Shown here one piece after another: positions 23,872 through 25,275 of a DNA stretch of 25,275 nt. The position numbers and the translations under genes are program-made. Location: contig VMTI01000198.1 in the NCBI GenBank assembly GCA_013791675.1, positions 1 through 25,275 of the forward strand. The letters are read 5' to 3'. Every line of letters starts with the position of its first letter. Within the stretch, counting starts at the first letter, position 1. The DNA is from a bacterium (GTDB taxonomy: Bacteria; CG03). The notes under the pieces were generated by a model. That model worked only from the letters and a program-made list of their open reading frames with translations, did no database searches and was not told the origin of the DNA.

Positions 23872-25275
23872 TCATTTAATGAGAGCTATTTTGCCTTTGC
23901 TGAGTCCGGCGGACGACCTGAGGAAATAATAATACACCCCCGAAGCCACCGGTCTGCCGTATTTGTTTTTGAGATCCCAGTCGGCCCTCATGGAGGAATC
24001 CAGCGTTATTATCCCCGCCCCTTCGCGCAGATGCGCCACTTCCTCGCCGGAAAGATTATATATGCTTACAACAGGGCGGGAGGCAAGCGGGATGTTTGAT
24101 ATATGAACGCTTCCCGAACGGACAGGGTTGGGCCAGCAATAGACCATTGTCAAAGCCGGAGCCGTCCGCGAAACAGCGACGTACAATCTATGGTAAAATG
24201 TATAATCCGTGGTATTTATCCGCAGGTCAAAACTTATTATGTGTTCGCAGGGGGAAAGTGCCGAAACGCTGAATCTAAAGGGCGACGAAACATTTGAGCT
24301 GCTCACAAACGGCCCTATATCGCCATAATAAGCATAGCTTGTTGAAATCGTCACATAAGGGTCCTCCGTGCTGATGACGGCGCTCACGTTCAAAGTGTCA
24401 GTTGATTTAAGGTTTTCAAGCCAAACAACAAGCTCATTGTCGGCCCCCGGAGTAACCCTGCTTCCCGTTGATAATGGAAGCTCATAGAAAACATATTCAA
24501 TCTGCTTTTCCACAGGAAGAATCATTGCGGGGTCTCCCAGAAGATTCAGCGAATACTCTATCCATCTGTACGCATTATTTTGATCCGTCAAATCTGTTGC
24601 GGCGGAAATAAAATCCGTTTTGCTTTTCGCAAAAGCCTCGCCTATACGCTTCATACCCGAACTAAATAAAGCATCATAAAAAGCGACCATAAACTCACCG
24701 CTGTATTGTGTCGCGTCATTTTCATCAAACCAGCCGTAGCGGGAATTCCCTATAAAAGCGCTGCCGCCGCAGGAGCCTTTTACAAAATATTCGCCTATGC
24801 AGTCGCCGACATCTCCGCCATAGCTATTTTTGTTGTCAAAAGAGCCCGCGTAACAGCCGATTGACGATATGACAAACGGCTTGGTGTTGGAAAGTGACGA
24901 CACATTTGAATTGTCAAAGACCGGGCTAAGCTGATTATAGTTGCCGTGACCGGAGTGATTAAGAAAATCAAGCCCCTCGTTTATTTCATTTATGACAGCG
25001 GCCGCCGAAAGCGTTCCTTCGCTCGTATATAATTCCGCAATTTCAAAATCCGGGGGCGTCTGGTCCTTGACCTTCCCCGCTCCGGTCATAAGGTCTTTGC
25101 CATCCACACTATAGTTAATCAGCCAATCCGCTATAAGAAGCTCTCTGAAATTTTTATTCAGCGGATAATAGAGCGCCTTTCTGACAAAGTTTTCAGCCTC
25201 GGCAACTGTGCCGACGGGAGCTCTGCCTATATAAACTCCCGGCATAAAATTAACGCCGTCGCTCCATTCCCCGTA
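23872..25275 (-). CDS. C25 (gingipain-like) cysteine peptidase, C-terminal part, with FlgD-like sorting domain
   Basis: The frame stays open to the window end, ten codons past the first in-window ATG (25243-25245), so the N terminus is missing. The visible 467 residues contain the second half of a caspase-fold C25 peptidase: YIGRAPVG, then FLNHSGHGNY with the catalytic His (codon at 24946-24948) and SSIGCYAGSFD with the catalytic Cys (24853-24855), about 31 residues apart as in gingipains. After an Ig-like region, the end (YCWPNPVRSG, VSIYNLSGEEV, WDLKNKYGRPVASGVYYYFL, KGKIALIK) is a FlgD-type Ig-like C-terminal domain, used as a sorting or anchoring tail in type IX-like secreted proteins. 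Secreted cell-surface proteolysis is inferred. The start lies beyond the window, so no signal peptide can be seen. Confidence 0.9.
   Translation of the reverse strand, partial: YGEWSDGVNFMPGVYIGRAPVGTVAEAENFVRKALYYPLNKNFRELLIADWLINYSVDGKDLMTGAGKVKDQTPPDFEIAELYTSEGTLSAAAVINEINEGLDFLNHSGHGNYNQLSPVFDNSNVSSLSNTKPFVISSIGCYAGSFDNKNSYGGDVGDCIGEYFVKGSCGGSAFIGNSRYGWFDENDATQYSGEFMVAFYDALFSSGMKRIGEAFAKSKTDFISAATDLTDQNNAYRWIEYSLNLLGDPAMILPVEKQIEYVFYELPLSTGSRVTPGADNELVVWLENLKSTDTLNVSAVISTEDPYVTISTSYAYYGDIGPFVSSSNVSSPFRFSVSALSPCEHIISFDLRINTTDYTFYHRLYVAVSRTAPALTMVYCWPNPVRSGSVHISNIPLASRPVVSIYNLSGEEVAHLREGAGIITLDSSMRADWDLKNKYGRPVASGVYYYFLRSSAGLSKGKIALIK

Overview
The window is a gene-dense bacterial chromosome segment with moderate GC, short intergenic gaps, many 4-base ATGA gene overlaps and clear Shine-Dalgarno sites. 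It encodes an HrcA/CIRCE heat-shock locus, a single-PDZ RseP, a Re-type/homocitrate-type synthase and a gingipain-like C25 peptidase with a FlgD-like C-terminal domain. This mix suggests an anaerobic, probably diderm, uncultured lineage of the Elusimicrobiota/Omnitrophota kind. That placement is inference from gene content only; no rRNA gene is present.

Layout: (1) 210-5872, minus strand: an amino-acid operon of a DRE-TIM acyl-CoA synthase (candidate Re-citrate or homocitrate synthase), a class I aminotransferase, hom, thrC and rsmA. A near-consensus promoter at 6021-6049 drives it through a leader of about 140 nt that contains a hairpin. (2) 6054-10398, minus strand: alaS, tRNA-Arg(CCG) and a membrane-anchored protein of unknown function that may be a TIM-barrel hydrolase. 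(3) 10399-10612: the divergent control region, with the alaS promoter on one side and a sigma70-type promoter plus a CIRCE operator for hrcA on the other. (4) 10613-16117, plus strand: hrcA-grpE-dnaK-dnaJ-rsmE. (5) 16191-22780, plus strand: rpmI, then the conserved train rpsB-tsf-pyrH-frr-uppS-cdsA-dxr-rseP. (6) 22799-23850, minus strand: an AT-rich two-gene accessory cassette (small basic protein plus a pol-beta-fold nucleotidyltransferase) whose promoter lies inside a 9-bp inverted repeat. (7) 23872 to the window end, minus strand: the C-terminal part of a secreted C25 cysteine peptidase.

Most of the window is conserved housekeeping: protein folding, ribosome assembly and recycling, UMP, isoprenoid and phospholipid precursor synthesis, and threonine supply. 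The best candidate for something undescribed is the two-gene nucleotidyltransferase cassette at 22799-23850, which has the architecture of a self-regulated toxin-antitoxin-like module. Secondary points are the Re-type synthase, the orphan tRNA-linked membrane protein, the relocated rpmI, and several short palindromes capped by GGGGA that look like dispersed repeats. No intergenic stretch exceeds 300 bases. No CRISPR, intact insertion sequence, integrase or rRNA was seen.
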